Assembly: GCF_000758925.1 (NCBI RefSeq)
Contig: NZ_JRNC01000014.1
Coordinates: 41,923-105,922 of the forward strand
DNA: 64,000 bases
Reading direction: 5' to 3'
From: Prevotella sp. S7-1-8
GTDB lineage: Bacteria; Bacteroidota; Bacteroidia; Bacteroidales; Bacteroidaceae
Shown here: in pieces, positions 44,617 through 55,096 of the stretch
Layout: every line of letters begins with the position of its first letter
Position numbering within the stretch: the first letter of the stretch is position 1
Position numbers and translations under genes: made by a program
Notes under the pieces: model-generated
The model's database searches: none
The model's input: the letters and a program-made list of their open reading frames with translations, nothing else
What the model was told of the DNA's origin: nothing

Positions 44617-45843
44617 ATGAAAAGAACACTACTAATCACTTGCGTTTTTTGCATGATGGCCGCCGCTGGGCATGCCTGCACGGCCGCGGTAATAACGGGC
44701 AAAGCCACCAAAGACGGTCGGCCCATGATATGGAAAGTGCGTGATACAGACGCCCTGCAAAACTGCATGCGTTTTTTCAAAGGACAGAAATATGACTTCA
44801 TTGGCGTTGTGGATTGCCAGCCGCGATCAAAAGAAGAAGTGTGGCTGGGAACAAACACGGCTGGATTTTCCATTATAAACACACAATCATTCAACCTTGA
44901 GAAAACGGTCGACGGTATAGAGCCGGGTGGGAAAAATGGTGAGTTCATGTACAAAACGCTTAGCGTTTGCGCCACCGTACAAGACCTGAGGCACTATCTC
45001 GACACCACCAAGCTCGCGGGACTGTGCGCCAACTTTGGCGTGATCGATGCTGAGGGTGGAGCCGTGTGGGTGGAAGTGAGCACGCGAAGTTATCATTTTT
45101 TTGACGTAAACGACCCCAAGACAGCACCCAATGGATATGCCGTGAGAACAAATTTCAGTTTCACAGGAGAGCCCAATGAGGGGTTGGGATACGTGCGTTA
45201 TAAAACTGCCGATGATGCTTTAAGCCAAGCCGCAAAAGCCAAAGCTATCACCCCCGACTGGATATTCGAACATTTAGACCGCTCTTTCCTTAACCCCAAA
45301 CTTGGCATAGACCTACACGATGGAGCCCACAACATTCCCAACACGTCCGGATGGTTTGTTGACCACGATTTCATCTCAAGGGTGGGAACAGCTTGCTCGG
45401 GTGTTATCGAAGGGGTAAAATCGCACGAAAACCCTGAGCTAACAACCATGTGGACCGTCATTGGCTATCCTCCTGTGAGCACAGCGTTTCCCTTTTGGGT
45501 TAAAAACGCGGATAAACTGCTGCCAGCTTTATACACGATCGGGGCAGGCCAGAAAGTGACCGCTTTCGGAAAGAAAGTGGACACGCTGAAAGATCGGGTT
45601 TATTCCTATCACCAAGGAATTGGTTCTGACAGATATTTCAATTGGGAAGCGCTCTACAACAAGCAGGGCGATGGAATTATGCAAAAGTTGAAACCTGTTG
45701 AGAAAGAGATTTTCAACAAGACCAACGCCGTGTCCATGAAATGGTATGAGAACGGTAAAGTTAACACCAAAGAGCTCGAATCATTATACCTCACGCTAAC
45801 CAATTATGTCACATCAAGTTACAAGCATCTATTCGATTTGTAA
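44617..45843 (+). CDS. exported Ntn-type amide hydrolase (C45/choloylglycine-like)
   Basis: 408 residues; signal peptide ends ...AAAGHA with Cys21 directly after it, in CTAAVITGKATKDGRP. In Ntn hydrolases of the C45/acyl-coenzyme A:6-aminopenicillanate and choloylglycine type a processed N-terminal Cys is the nucleophile, and the following DGRPM(I/V)WKVRD with Arg and Asp is diagnostic. Later NTAGFSIINTQS and CANFGVIDAEGG match the core. Substrate unknown; it could be an N-acyl amide or bile-acid-like amide. Export places the activity in the periplasm or outside. Transcribed alone. Confidence 0.85.
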   Translation: MKRTLLITCVFCMMAAAGHACTAAVITGKATKDGRPMIWKVRDTDALQNCMRFFKGQKYDFIGVVDCQPRSKEEVWLGTNTAGFSIINTQSFNLEKTVDGIEPGGKNGEFMYKTLSVCATVQDLRHYLDTTKLAGLCANFGVIDAEGGAVWVEVSTRSYHFFDVNDPKTAPNGYAVRTNFSFTGEPNEGLGYVRYKTADDALSQAAKAKAITPDWIFEHLDRSFLNPKLGIDLHDGAHNIPNTSGWFVDHDFISRVGTACSGVIEGVKSHENPELTTMWTVIGYPPVSTAFPFWVKNADKLLPALYTIGAGQKVTAFGKKVDTLKDRVYSYHQGIGSDRYFNWEALYNKQGDGIMQKLKPVEKEIFNKTNAVSMKWYENGKVNTKELESLYLTLTNYVTSSYKHLFDL

Positions 45844-45872
45844 CACACGACTGCTTGATGTATGACAAATAA

Positions 45873-45915
45873 GAAACGGATTGAAAACTTGCGATGTATT
45901 TTCAATCCGTTTCGC
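45873..45915. terminator. bidirectional terminator between convergent genes
   Basis: GAAACGGATTGAAAA (45873-45887) pairs perfectly with TTTTCAATCCGTTTC (45899-45913). On the minus strand TTATTTG follows. It lies between the Ntn hydrolase and dacB stops. Confidence 0.75.
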
Positions 45916-45995
45916 AGTTCTACAGTCTTATCCTTAGCATCGTAACGTTGCCACAAGCGGCATGTCATATAACAAGCGGCATGGGGGCTATCGTG

Positions 45996-47237
45996 TCACT
46001 CCACCAACGCCTCGCAAAGTTTTCTTTGGAGCACCCGAGCGTCAAGGACAGACATCTCGGTGTCCATGATAGCAAAAGCCAACAGGTGCCCATTGCTCCC
46101 TTGGCAGTAACCCGCCAACGAACTTATACCATAAGGATGTGAAAGCGTTCCTGTCTTAGCCCTGATTTTGCCCTTTGTCTTTGGCCCTTGAAAAACACGC
46201 ACCAACGTCCCATCCACGCCAGACACCGACAGGTCGCTGTAAAGACGCTGGAAAATGGGTTTGTGCAGATAGCCATAACGCAGGATCGACGTAAGCGAAC
46301 GCGGCGAAAGGTGATTGTATGTGCACAGGCCGCAACCATCATGAATGACAAGCGACCTGTCCTTGAGGTTCAGCGTGTCGCGCAGGAACGAGCGCAAGTA
46401 CTCCACTCCGGCCAGCACGGGGTTGGCATGAGGGTTGACATGATGGCCAATGGTATACAGCATCGCGGTGGCTTGGGTGTTGGAACTATGTTTCCACATG
46501 CGTCGCGTGACAAGCCCTATAGACCTTTTGTATTGATAGACGCACCGCATTCCACGGGGAATGGCAGCCATCGCCACCTGGCTGTCGGCCACTTGGACGC
46601 CCTGCGCGCGCAGCGCCGACTTGATGGCTTGGACGACACGCTCCTCTCCTTTGTAAAACAATCCATAACGCGAAAAACTCAAATCCCACGGATACCAATG
46701 TTCCTCGCTTCGCACCGGTTCGGTAATGGTGAGGTCTATCAATAATTTGCCGGTCAATTTACCAATTCCCTTATTTTTAATTATCTTGGCAAATTGCGCT
46801 AAATCAGGTGCCATGATTTGTGGGTCAAGGCCTATTTTAAATCCCAAGTCACCATAAAGCATACCACCTTTAACGTCGCCACGCACATAAACAGACGTTT
46901 TGTAGAAATAGTCAGTACCCAGCAAATGCAGTCCAGCCACGCCGCTTAGCAATTTCAAACAAGACGCCGATGACATTGCCTGGTTTTCGTTATAACCATA
47001 AACCGGCTTGTCCGCGGTCAGGTCATAGACGTGAAAGGCAAACCGCCCTTTCGGCCTTGGCTGGATGGAAAAATCCGAAAGTCTTCGCCTCAACGACATA
47101 TCTATCGCCAAAGTTTTATCTTTGGAGAGCCCCGAGGGCTTATTTTTAGTTTTATTTGAACAGCCCGAACACCCTGCTATCAACTGTACGCAAACAGTTA
47201 AAACTACAAAAAAAGAAATATATTTGTGTATTCTCAA
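45996..47237 (-). CDS. dacB: D-alanyl-D-alanine carboxypeptidase/endopeptidase (S13, PBP4-type)
   Basis: 413 residues; lipobox LIAGC with Cys23, so probably a lipoprotein. Penicillin-binding motifs are present: SxxK at 92-95 (SCLK), SxN at 251-253 (SSN) and KTG at 361-363. The motif usually read as DGSGLS is DGCGLC here (300-305). It trims peptidoglycan cross-links and stem peptides in the periplasm. The start is TTG at 47237: no ATG precedes the signal sequence and an in-frame stop lies three codons upstream. A minus-strand -7 box TAATTTTG is at 47265-47272. The 240-bp gap beyond it holds no gene. Confidence 0.92.
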   Translation of the reverse strand: MRIHKYISFFVVLTVCVQLIAGCSGCSNKTKNKPSGLSKDKTLAIDMSLRRRLSDFSIQPRPKGRFAFHVYDLTADKPVYGYNENQAMSSASCLKLLSGVAGLHLLGTDYFYKTSVYVRGDVKGGMLYGDLGFKIGLDPQIMAPDLAQFAKIIKNKGIGKLTGKLLIDLTITEPVRSEEHWYPWDLSFSRYGLFYKGEERVVQAIKSALRAQGVQVADSQVAMAAIPRGMRCVYQYKRSIGLVTRRMWKHSSNTQATAMLYTIGHHVNPHANPVLAGVEYLRSFLRDTLNLKDRSLVIHDGCGLCTYNHLSPRSLTSILRYGYLHKPIFQRLYSDLSVSGVDGTLVRVFQGPKTKGKIRAKTGTLSHPYGISSLAGYCQGSNGHLLAFAIMDTEMSVLDARVLQRKLCEALVE

Positions 47238-47264
47238 AACGTGTTACCCCCTTGGTCTTTCGTG

Positions 47265-47272
47265 CAAAATTA
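47265..47272 (-). promoter_or_regulatory. -7 promoter box of dacB
   Basis: TAATTTTG on the minus strand, 27 bp before the TTG start. Confidence 0.55.
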
Positions 47273-47478
47273 CATATTATTTTTAGCTCTATTGGCACAG
47301 CAAGCATATCAGAGCGCGCAAAACCGCCATCTAAAGATATTTTCTCACTCACGTTGAAACAGCCTGAACGCGCGCAGGCATTGGCATCAGCTTGCAATGA
47401 GCGCGTCTAACAACCACTCATGGTCCAAAAACCGTGTCGATCGACAAGTGTTTCTCTCGCCTCAAAACATCACAATGG

Positions 47479-48726
47479 TTAGTCGCATTGGAAGATGTCG
47501 CGCGTGTAAACCTTGTCCGACACATCATCCAGGAACATGTCATAGCGGTTCGCTATGATGACCTGGCTTTGCCTTTTAAACTCGTCAGCGTCGTTCACTA
47601 CTCTACTTCCAAAAAATGTCGAGCCATCAGCGAGCGTTGGCTCGTATATTATCACTTCGGCTCCCTTGGCTTTAATACGCTTCATCACGCCTTGAATGCT
47701 GCTCTGTCTGAAGTTGTCGCTATGGCTTTTCATCGTCAGGCGATATACGCCTATGACACACCTCCGCTCATTTGAGGAAGCATAGTCGCCACGATTATAA
47801 TAATCGTAGTAACCCGCCTTGTGCAACACCTGGTCGGCTATAAAATCCTTGCGCGTGCGATTGCTCTCCACGATGGCTTGCACAAGGTTCTCGGGCACGT
47901 CCTCATAGTTGGCCAAGAGCTGCTTGGTATCCTTTGGAAGACAGTAGCCCCCATATCCAAAAGATGGGTTGTTGTAAAAATCGCCTATGCGAGGGTCAAG
48001 GCTCACACCCTCGATAATGTGCCGCGTGTTGAGCCCCTTGACCTCCGCGTACGTGTCAAGCTCGTTAAAATAGCTCACTCTCAATGCCAAGTAGGTGTTA
48101 GCGAAAAGTTTCACGGCCTCGGCTTCGGTGAGCCCCATGAACAGGGTTGGGATATCATCTTTGATGGCTCCTTGTCTCAACAAATCGGCAAAGACACGCG
48201 CCGCCTCGTCCAAGCGAGCGTCGCCCTCGGGCCGCCCCACGATGATACGGTTGGGATAAAGATTGTCCAACAAGGCCTTACTCTCTCGCAAGAACTCCGG
48301 GGCGAATATAATATTGTCCGATTTGAATTTCTCGCGCACGCTGGCCGTGTAGCCCACGGGTATTGTCGATTTGATAACCATGATGGCTCGAGGGTTGACA
48401 CGCGTGACCAACTTGATGACCTCCTCCACGTGCCGCGTGTCAAAATAGTTTTTCGCGGAGTCGTAATTGGTCGGTGTCGCTATCACCACAAAATCCGCGT
48501 CCTTGTAAGCCACCTCCGCATCCATCGTCGCCGACAGGTCAAGGTCTTTCTCTTTGAGGTATTTTTCGATATACTCATCTTGTATCGGAGATTGCCCGCG
48601 ATTAATCATCTCCACCTTTTCGGGCATCACATCCACGGCCGTGACATGGTGATGTTTGCTCAAGAGCGTCGCTATGCTCAGTCCCACGTATCCGGAACCG
48701 GCCACCGCAATATTATATTTTCGCAT
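47479..48726 (-). CDS. ugd: UDP-glucose 6-dehydrogenase (UDP-glucose/GDP-mannose dehydrogenase family)
   Basis: 415 residues. Rossmann motif GSGYVG at 10-15, KSTIPVG at 119-125, and the catalytic Cys262 in [10 protein letters not shown]. The C-terminal nucleotide-binding domain has [15 protein letters not shown]. It is the short, Klebsiella-type Ugd, which makes UDP-glucuronate; the substrate could also be another nucleotide sugar. Third gene of gmd-fcl-ugd, 24 bp after fcl. UDP-glucuronate would feed capsule or exopolysaccharide. Confidence 0.9.
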   Translation of the reverse strand: MRKYNIAVAGSGYVGLSIATLLSKHHHVTAVDVMPEKVEMINRGQSPIQDEYIEKYLKEKDLDLSATMDAEVAYKDADFVVIATPTNYDSAKNYFDTRHVEEVIKLVTRVNPRAIMVIKSTIPVGYTASVREKFKSDNIIFAPEFLRESKALLDNLYPNRIIVGRPEGDARLDEAARVFADLLRQGAIKDDIPTLFMGLTEAEAVKLFANTYLALRVSYFNELDTYAEVKGLNTRHIIEGVSLDPRIGDFYNNPSFGYGGYCLPKDTKQLLANYEDVPENLVQAIVESNRTRKDFIADQVLHKAGYYDYYNRGDYASSNERRCVIGVYRLTMKSHSDNFRQSSIQGVMKRIKAKGAEVIIYEPTLADGSTFFGSRVVNDADEFKRQSQVIIANRYDMFLDDVSDKVYTRDIFQCD

Positions 48727-48750
48727 AATACGATCCTCTTTCCTTGTGAT

Positions 48751-49959
48751 TTAATTCTCAAGCGATTGCTTGTACCAATCGTAAAGTTTCCTCACGCCGT
48801 CGCCTATCTCCACATTGTGTTTCCATCCCAGGCCGTGCAGCTTGGTCACGTCAATAAGTTTGCGCGGCGTTCCGTTAGGTTTGGACTTGTCCCAAGCTAT
48901 CTCTCCATCGAAATGGACTGCTTGCACAACCAGTTTGGAAAGCTCTTTTATGGTCAACTCTTCGCCTGTCCCTATATTGATATGACAATTTCTTATCTCG
49001 CCAAGAGCGGGAATGGCGCCACCGCGACCCTCGGAATTGTTGCGGTCTACAGCCCCATCGGTCTTTACTCCATAGAAAACGGATGAATATTTCTCAATGC
49101 CGACAATGTCTTTAAAGTCCACGTTCAACAAAATATGAACAGACGCGTCGGCCATGTCTTCACTCCAAAGAAACTCGCGCAGCGGACTGCCATCACCCCA
49201 GAGCGTCACCCTATTGTTCTCTATACCATAAAAAGCGAGCGCTCTCAAAATGCGGTCCCAGTCACTTTTGCCATCAACATTCCCGGGCCCTATCTCTTGG
49301 GCGAGCGCGGTGGGCGGGTTGACGGGCCGCTTGTCCATGTCGACGCGAACGGCCTCCTCGTTGCCATCATGTATCAGCTTGGCCAAATACACCTTGCGCA
49401 TCATGGCCGGAAGCACATGCGAGTTTTCCAAATGGAAATTGTCGTTGGGTCCGTACAGGTTGGTCGGCATTACCGCTATATAGTTGGTCCCGTACTGCAG
49501 GTTATAGCTTTCGCACATTTTCAGCCCGGCTATCTTCGCTATGGCGTACTCCTCGTTGGTGTACTCGAGTGGCGAGGTGAGCAAGGCGTCTTCTTTCATG
49601 GGCTGAGGAGCGTTCTTGGGATATATACATGTCGACCCCAAGAACAACAGTTTCTTGACGCCATGAAGATACGACTGCTCTATCACGTTGCACTGCATCT
49701 TCATGTTTTGCATGATAAAGTCGGCCCGATAGAGCGAGTTGGCCATGATGCCCCCCACGAAGGCGGCGGCCAACACCACCGCGTCGGGTTTCACCTCGTC
49801 AAAAAAACGTTTGACGGCCACTTGGTCGGTCAAGTCCAATTCTTTGTGGTTGCGGCCGACAAGATTATGGTAGCCCCTTGCCTCAAGGTTGCGCCAAATG
49901 GCCGAACCCACAAGTCCATGATGGCCCGCGATATATATTTTGGAATTTTTGTCTATCAT
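48751..49959 (-). CDS. fcl: GDP-L-fucose synthase
   Basis: 402 residues, about 80 longer than E. coli Fcl. Rossmann GHHGLVGSAIW at 13-23, Ser in LGSTCIYP, and YAIAK with catalytic Tyr and Lys. Bacteroidetes enzymes are usually longer owing to inserts in the C-terminal half; here the segments around 215-230 (DKRPVNPP) and 290-330 (KTDGAVDRNNSEGRGG) look inserted. It converts GDP-4-keto-6-deoxymannose to GDP-L-fucose with NADPH. It follows gmd by 14 bp. Confidence 0.93.
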   Translation of the reverse strand: MIDKNSKIYIAGHHGLVGSAIWRNLEARGYHNLVGRNHKELDLTDQVAVKRFFDEVKPDAVVLAAAFVGGIMANSLYRADFIMQNMKMQCNVIEQSYLHGVKKLLFLGSTCIYPKNAPQPMKEDALLTSPLEYTNEEYAIAKIAGLKMCESYNLQYGTNYIAVMPTNLYGPNDNFHLENSHVLPAMMRKVYLAKLIHDGNEEAVRVDMDKRPVNPPTALAQEIGPGNVDGKSDWDRILRALAFYGIENNRVTLWGDGSPLREFLWSEDMADASVHILLNVDFKDIVGIEKYSSVFYGVKTDGAVDRNNSEGRGGAIPALGEIRNCHINIGTGEELTIKELSKLVVQAVHFDGEIAWDKSKPNGTPRKLIDVTKLHGLGWKHNVEIGDGVRKLYDWYKQSLEN

Positions 49960-49973
49960 ATTTTCAAAACGCC

Positions 49974-51071
49974 CTACTTTACAATGCCTTTTTCCAAGTA
50001 TTCCTCAAGATTGACCCGAACTCTCGAGGCCGCGTCGTCAGCGGCCACTTTTTTCATGTCGCTGTCCACCATGATACGCACCAAATCCTCAAAACTGGTC
50101 CTGTTAGGGTTCCAGCCCAACTTGGTCTTGGCCTTCGTGGGGTCTCCCCATAGGTTGACCACGTCGGTGGGACGATAGAAATCGGGACTGACCTCAATGA
50201 CCACTTCGCCCGTCGCCTTGTCAATGCCTTTCTCGTCCAGACCCTCGCCCCTGAACTCCAGCTCTATGCCCACGCGCTTGAATGCCAAGTCGCAAAACTC
50301 GCGCACGCTATGTTGCTTGCCGGTGGCTATCACAAAATCATCCGGACGGTCCTGCTGGAGCATTAGCCACATACACTCCACATAATCTTTGGCATATCCC
50401 CAATCGCGCAACGAGGAGAGATTGCCAAGATACAATTTCTTTTGTTTGCCCTGCGCGATGCGCGCGGCCGCAAGCGTTATCTTGCGTGTCACGAACGTCT
50501 CGCCACGGCGCTCACTCTCGTGATTGAACAAAATGCCATTGCACGCATACATGTTGTACGCGGCGCGGTATTCTTGCACTATCCAATAGCCGTACAGTTT
50601 AGCCACGGCATAGGGACTGTAAGGGTGGAATGGGGTGCTCTCGTTTTGAGGAACCTCCTCCACTTTGCCGTACAACTCAGACGTGGACGCCTGATATACA
50701 CGGCAGGTTTCTGCCAAGCCACATATTCTAACGGCCTCCAAAACGCGCAGCACGCCCACGGCGACAACGTCGGCCGTGTATTCAGGCGCGTCAAAACTGA
50801 CCTGCACGTGACTTTGGGCGGCAAGGTTGTAAATCTCGGTGGGCCGCACCTTGCCCACCAATGACGCGATGCTCATGGAATCGCTCAAGTCGGCATAATG
50901 CAAATGGAACCGCTCCTTGCCCTCCAAATGGGCTATGCGCTCCCTGTAATCGACAGACGAACGACGTATTACGCCATGTACCTCGTAGTGTTTTTCCAAA
51001 AGCAATTCCGCCAAGTAGCTGCCATCCTGACCGGTTATACCGGTTATCAAAGCGACTTTCCTATTCTCCAT
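49974..51071 (-). CDS. gmd: GDP-mannose 4,6-dehydratase
   Basis: 365 residues. Rossmann [10 protein letters not shown], then the catalytic YAVAK and the substrate loops [16 protein letters not shown], typical of GMD. It forms GDP-4-keto-6-deoxy-D-mannose, the substrate of Fcl. The ATG at 51071 (MENRKVAL) is preferred to the one 14 codons upstream. The order gmd-fcl-ugd (all minus, short gaps) indicates an operon supplying GDP-fucose and UDP-glucuronate for surface polysaccharide. No glycosyltransferase gene is adjacent in the window. Confidence 0.95.
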   Translation of the reverse strand: MENRKVALITGITGQDGSYLAELLLEKHYEVHGVIRRSSVDYRERIAHLEGKERFHLHYADLSDSMSIASLVGKVRPTEIYNLAAQSHVQVSFDAPEYTADVVAVGVLRVLEAVRICGLAETCRVYQASTSELYGKVEEVPQNESTPFHPYSPYAVAKLYGYWIVQEYRAAYNMYACNGILFNHESERRGETFVTRKITLAAARIAQGKQKKLYLGNLSSLRDWGYAKDYVECMWLMLQQDRPDDFVIATGKQHSVREFCDLAFKRVGIELEFRGEGLDEKGIDKATGEVVIEVSPDFYRPTDVVNLWGDPTKAKTKLGWNPNRTSFEDLVRIMVDSDMKKVAADDAASRVRVNLEEYLEKGIVK

Positions 51072-51661
51072 TACTTGTTGTGTTAGATGTGTATTTAGAT
51101 GATAACGCACCAAACGCGCATTATATTATAAAATTTTCTGTTTTATTATGCGAAAGCGGCCTTGCATGTATCAAAACTACATTTTATCACATCCCACACG
51201 TTTTATCGCTACGAAAAATTATAACAACCGCGCGCTTAAAACTCGCATATTTACAAATGGCGACAACATTGGCTTGAAATACACGAAAATCGAGAGTTTT
51301 CTCCAACACCGTATTAATCAAGACGTTGCGCAAACATAAAAAACATTGCCGTCAAAAAGTTTTCTCGAGAGCCTGTCATTGGATATTATTCACGACGCGA
51401 TTAAGCACTATTTTGTACGCGTTTAAGCGCCCAACAATTCTCGTTTGGAAACCAATCGCGGTGCGAATGGATAGTTTTCGGGATGTGACACAACAGGAAA
51501 CGTTTTGGCAACAAGTTCACATCGTGTTTTCATGCTTGTTTTTTTTCTATTTCGACGAGTTCTAACACACGTATTTTTTTTGATAAAAACATGACAGAAA
51601 AGAGTCTTTCTCTATTAAGATACCACTTCACACAATAGCTGTTACGGGTGCTATCGCAGTG
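51072..51661. other. intergenic, no supported gene
   Basis: About 590 bp, AT-rich near gmd and at its right end. Open frames on either strand are short and without promoter. No consensus -7 box for gmd was found. No other structure recognised. Confidence 0.6.
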
Positions 51662-52573
51662 TCAATAAGTCATTTTGATGGTTTGCCACTCGTCTTTGGA
51701 AAAAAGGTTCAATTTGATTTGGCCATTGACAGTCTCTCCACCCCCGTCGCCAACATTGCCAAAGAACGAGCCTTTTAACTCTGTAATGAAATTTCTCTTG
51801 ATCTGGATGCCATCTATTCGCTTATGGAATATTTGAGCGTTTTCGTTATTAAAGGCCGTAACCTCCATTGTCAACAGATTACTGTCAGAGCGTGGAATGG
51901 AAAAAATATCAAAACTTCCGGGATTTCCAACCATGTCGGTAGAAACGACTATCTCCTCCGTCTGTCTCGACTTGACAGCCCCCTCGCCCAGCAAGGCGTT
52001 GAGCGACGAGCTTCCTCCCGTGTAATAAAACTTCATTCTGGAGACATTAGCGGGTATTTTGTTGGTCTGAAAGCGCACCATAGCAACCGCGCGTTTGAGA
52101 TCAACATCAAAAGACTGAGCTTCGCTCCCAACTGTGATATCAGCGCAATAGTAAAATGTATCGGTGAGTTTTCCGTTAAAACCTATCTTCTCTATGTCAG
52201 TCATCGTAGGATTTTTTGCCCCATTATGCGCTAAAACGACTATTTTATATTTACCCTCTGGCAGTGTTAGTTGGAGTGTTCCAAAGTTGGAATCGGTGGA
52301 CAACTGGTTAATCTGCTTTATTTTCCGCTTACCGTTATATACCGCAAGATTTAGCCGTGAACAAACAGACCGCACGTCGGTGCCTCGCGAGAAGGACATG
52401 CTCCGCGCATCCATTCGCTCAAATGAGGACACTATAAATTTGATGGGGATGCCGGCTTTGTTTTCCACCGGGGTGTCTACATCATCGTAAACGGCCTTCT
52501 GACAGGAGGTGAAAGACATACAGAACAAGCATGAAACGCATGCCAAAACACATAAACCACGAAATGTTTTCAT
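51662..52573 (-). CDS. FimB/Mfa2-family fimbrial lipoprotein
   Basis: 303 residues, lipobox FTSC with Cys24. Two beta-sandwich-like halves: LNLAVYNGKRKIKQI, FGTLQLTLPEGKYKIVVLAHNGA in the first, and LKRAVAMVRFQTNKIP, with a long C-terminal strand FITELKGSFFG. This is the pattern of FimB/Mfa2, the anchor/assembly subunits of Bacteroidales fimbriae, which sit on the outer membrane after lipoprotein cleavage. No major fimbrillin is next to it in the window. Promoter TATATTTG on the minus strand at 52601-52608. Confidence 0.82.
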   Translation of the reverse strand: MKTFRGLCVLACVSCLFCMSFTSCQKAVYDDVDTPVENKAGIPIKFIVSSFERMDARSMSFSRGTDVRSVCSRLNLAVYNGKRKIKQINQLSTDSNFGTLQLTLPEGKYKIVVLAHNGAKNPTMTDIEKIGFNGKLTDTFYYCADITVGSEAQSFDVDLKRAVAMVRFQTNKIPANVSRMKFYYTGGSSSLNALLGEGAVKSRQTEEIVVSTDMVGNPGSFDIFSIPRSDSNLLTMEVTAFNNENAQIFHKRIDGIQIKRNFITELKGSFFGNVGDGGGETVNGQIKLNLFSKDEWQTIKMTY

Positions 52574-52600
52574 TGTATATGTCAGTTATTATTCTAATGC

Positions 52601-52608
52601 AAATATAA
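52601..52608 (-). promoter_or_regulatory. -7 promoter box of the FimB/Mfa2-like gene
   Basis: TATATTTG on the minus strand, 27 bp before the ATG at 52573. Confidence 0.6.
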
Positions 52609-52834
52609 CGTATTCTTATGAAACATAAAACGAACAGACATGAGAAAATTATAAAAAAAAAATGTCATCAACCCTCATGCTATTGACAACACCGTCAAAA
52701 TGATGATGGCTGATGCCGTAAAAAAGGTAAAAATTGGGGGAAAAAAAGTATCAAGCTAATCGGATTAAAAACTTTGACACAGCCTTAAACCAATACGCTT
52801 GATACCCTCTTGTCTGTTTGATAGAAGTAATTTT

Positions 52835-54787
52835 TTATCCTTCTATGTCCTTGAGCTGACTGGCAACCTCGTCTTTGACACGTTGGGCGAACTCCTCTTT
52901 TTTCATCGAGGCTTGCTCGCCACCGCCCTGCTTGCGCATGGAGACAAGCCCGTCCGCGGCCTCTTTCTCCCCTACGACAACCATATAGGGCACTCGCTTG
53001 AGCTCGTTGTCCCTGATTTTGCGCCCTACTTTTTCGTTGCGGTCGTCAACATAGCACCGCACGTCTTGGGTGTCGAAATATGTTTTCAAGGTTTGCGCGT
53101 AGTCGTTATACTTCTCGGAAATGGGCAAGATGGCCACTTGGTCGGGCGCGAGCCACAATGGGAAATGACCTGCGGTATGCTCAATGAGCACGGCCGTGAA
53201 ACGCTCCAGCGACCCAAACGGGGCGCGGTGTATCATGACGGGCACCTGTTTGGAATTGTCAGTGTCAGTGTACTCAAGCTTAAACCGGGCAGGAAGATTG
53301 TAATCTACCTGTATAGTGCCAAGCTGCCAACGCCTGCCGATGGCGTCTTTCACCATGAAATCAAGTTTGGGGCCATAGAAAGCGGCCTCTCCTATTTCCT
53401 CGCGCGCTTTCATGCCTTTCTCCTTGCAAGCCTCGCGGATGGCGTTTTGGCTTTCTTCCCATATCTCGTCAGAGCCTATATATTTTTCGGTATCCTTGGG
53501 GTCTCTCAAGGAGATCTGCGCCTCATAGTTGTCAAAACCAAAGACGTTGAACACTTTCTGTATAATGTCGATGACATTCTCAAACTCCGATTTCACTTGG
53601 TCCGGACGCACGAAGATATGCGCGTCGTCTTGCGTGAATGTTCTCACACGGGTCAATCCATGCAGCTCCCCACTCTTCTCGTAGCGAAAGACAGTGCCAA
53701 ATTCCGCGATGCGGAGTGGCAAATCCTTGTACGACCGGGGTTTCATGGCATAGACCTCACAGTGGTGTGGGCAGTTCATCGGCTTCAACATGTACTCCTC
53801 GTCCTCCTCCGGCGTGTGTATTGGCTGGAAGGCATCCTTGCCGTAATGGGCGTAGTGGCCCGAGGTGACATACAGGTTTTTGGAGCCAATCCCGGGCGTA
53901 ATCACTTCCTGATAGTTGTAAGGCTTCAACAATCCGCGAAGCAATTCTTGCAAGCGAAGACGCAACTGCGTTCCCTTGGGCAACCAAATGGGCAAACCTT
54001 TGCCAACCCTGTCAGAGAACATAAACAGCTCCATCTCCTTGCCTATCTTGCGATGGTCGCGCTTTTTGGCCTCTTCAAGCATAACAAGGTATTCGTCGAG
54101 CATCTTCTTCTTGGGGAAGGTGATACCATAAACTCGTACCATTTGCTCGCGCGATGCGTCCCCGCGCCAGAACGCGCCAGCCACGCTCGTTATCTTGATG
54201 GCTTTGATACGGCCCGTGCTCATCAAGTGAGGGCCGCGGCAAAGATCCGTGAAATGTCCCTGTGTGTATGTGGAGATGGTGCCATCTTTCAAGTCCAAGT
54301 CGATATGCTCCACCTTATATTTCTGCCCCTCGGCCTCAAATTCTTTCATGGCATCGGCCTTGCTGACATCACGCCGAACCACCTTTTCGTCTTTCTTGGC
54401 CAGCTCGCGCATCTTGTCCTCTATCTTGGGGAAGTCGTTCTCGGAGATAGTTTTTCCGTCCGGGAGCATCACGTCATAGAAAAATCCGTTTTCGATGGCT
54501 GGTCCAAAACCAAACTGGATGCCGGGATACAGCTCTTGCAACGCCTCTGCGAGCAAGTGGGCCGATGTGTGCCAAAACGTATGTTTGCCCTCTTCGTCCT
54601 CAAATTTATAGAGCTCAATCGACGCGTCCTCATTGATTGGACGGTTCAACTCTGTGGTCTCACCATTAACCCCGCAAGATACAACGTCACGGGCGAGAGC
54701 CGGTGATAAGCTCTCCGCGATTTGAAGTCCAGTTACGCCCTGCTCGTACTCACGCGCAGAACCATCCGGAAAAGTGATTTTAACCAT
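52835..54787 (-). CDS. thrS: threonyl-tRNA synthetase
   Basis: 650 residues. N-terminal TGS domain 1-62, SAD/editing domain ([11 protein letters not shown] about 72-82), class II catalytic core with Zn ligands in [10 protein letters not shown], and the C-terminal anticodon-binding domain ending near [11 protein letters not shown] and [11 protein letters not shown]. It charges tRNA-Thr and edits Ser-tRNA. Start ATG at 54787 with its own -7 box at 54817-54824. In many Bacteroidales thrS is followed by infC, rpmI and rplT; here the next gene downstream is the fimbrial lipoprotein. Confidence 0.96.
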   Translation of the reverse strand: MVKITFPDGSAREYEQGVTGLQIAESLSPALARDVVSCGVNGETTELNRPINEDASIELYKFEDEEGKHTFWHTSAHLLAEALQELYPGIQFGFGPAIENGFFYDVMLPDGKTISENDFPKIEDKMRELAKKDEKVVRRDVSKADAMKEFEAEGQKYKVEHIDLDLKDGTISTYTQGHFTDLCRGPHLMSTGRIKAIKITSVAGAFWRGDASREQMVRVYGITFPKKKMLDEYLVMLEEAKKRDHRKIGKEMELFMFSDRVGKGLPIWLPKGTQLRLRLQELLRGLLKPYNYQEVITPGIGSKNLYVTSGHYAHYGKDAFQPIHTPEEDEEYMLKPMNCPHHCEVYAMKPRSYKDLPLRIAEFGTVFRYEKSGELHGLTRVRTFTQDDAHIFVRPDQVKSEFENVIDIIQKVFNVFGFDNYEAQISLRDPKDTEKYIGSDEIWEESQNAIREACKEKGMKAREEIGEAAFYGPKLDFMVKDAIGRRWQLGTIQVDYNLPARFKLEYTDTDNSKQVPVMIHRAPFGSLERFTAVLIEHTAGHFPLWLAPDQVAILPISEKYNDYAQTLKTYFDTQDVRCYVDDRNEKVGRKIRDNELKRVPYMVVVGEKEAADGLVSMRKQGGGEQASMKKEEFAQRVKDEVASQLKDIEG

Positions 54788-55096
54788 ATTACAAATTAGT
54801 TTTATTTAAATCATAGCAAAATTAATACATATTTTTTGAACCCAATAATAAAAACGCCAAAATATAATAACAACGCGTAAAGTTATGATTTAAAATGTGC
54901 GTCAACAACTTACAAACACATTAAAGATTGGTCCCATACATTGAGCGACACATATAATACAAAAAGAAACATAGATGATGTCCTGTCATCTTTGTTTTTT
55001 TCGGTTACAATCGCCATGGGAGGAACCCGGCGCGTATACGCCAGCCACCCTCTATAGCAAATGCGGGAAAAATCGTTCGCGGCTTAACGCCCAAGC
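54788..55096 (-). other. intergenic upstream of thrS
   Basis: 309 bp. It holds the thrS -7 box (54817-54824) and a weak hairpin AGATGA/TCATCT near 54973-54991 followed on the minus strand by ATGTTTCTTTTT, possibly a terminator of the TPR gene. No T-box-like structure was recognised. Confidence 0.45.
54817..54824 (-). promoter_or_regulatory. -7 promoter box of thrS
   Basis: TAATTTTG on the minus strand, 29 bp before the ATG at 54787. Confidence 0.6.

Noticed and set aside
46000..47000. Loss of the SxN motif in DacB
   Set aside because: I first took the altered DGCGLC motif for SxN; the true SxN is SSN at residues 251-253 and is intact.
47821..50178. Long plus-strand frames (421 and 347 codons) opposite ugd and fcl
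   Set aside because: Shadows of the sugar-nucleotide genes with no family similarity.
52799..54706. 635-codon open frame antisense to thrS
   Set aside because: It lies opposite a conserved synthetase in full, has no promoter or signal of its own, and follows from the GC-biased codon use of the sense strand.
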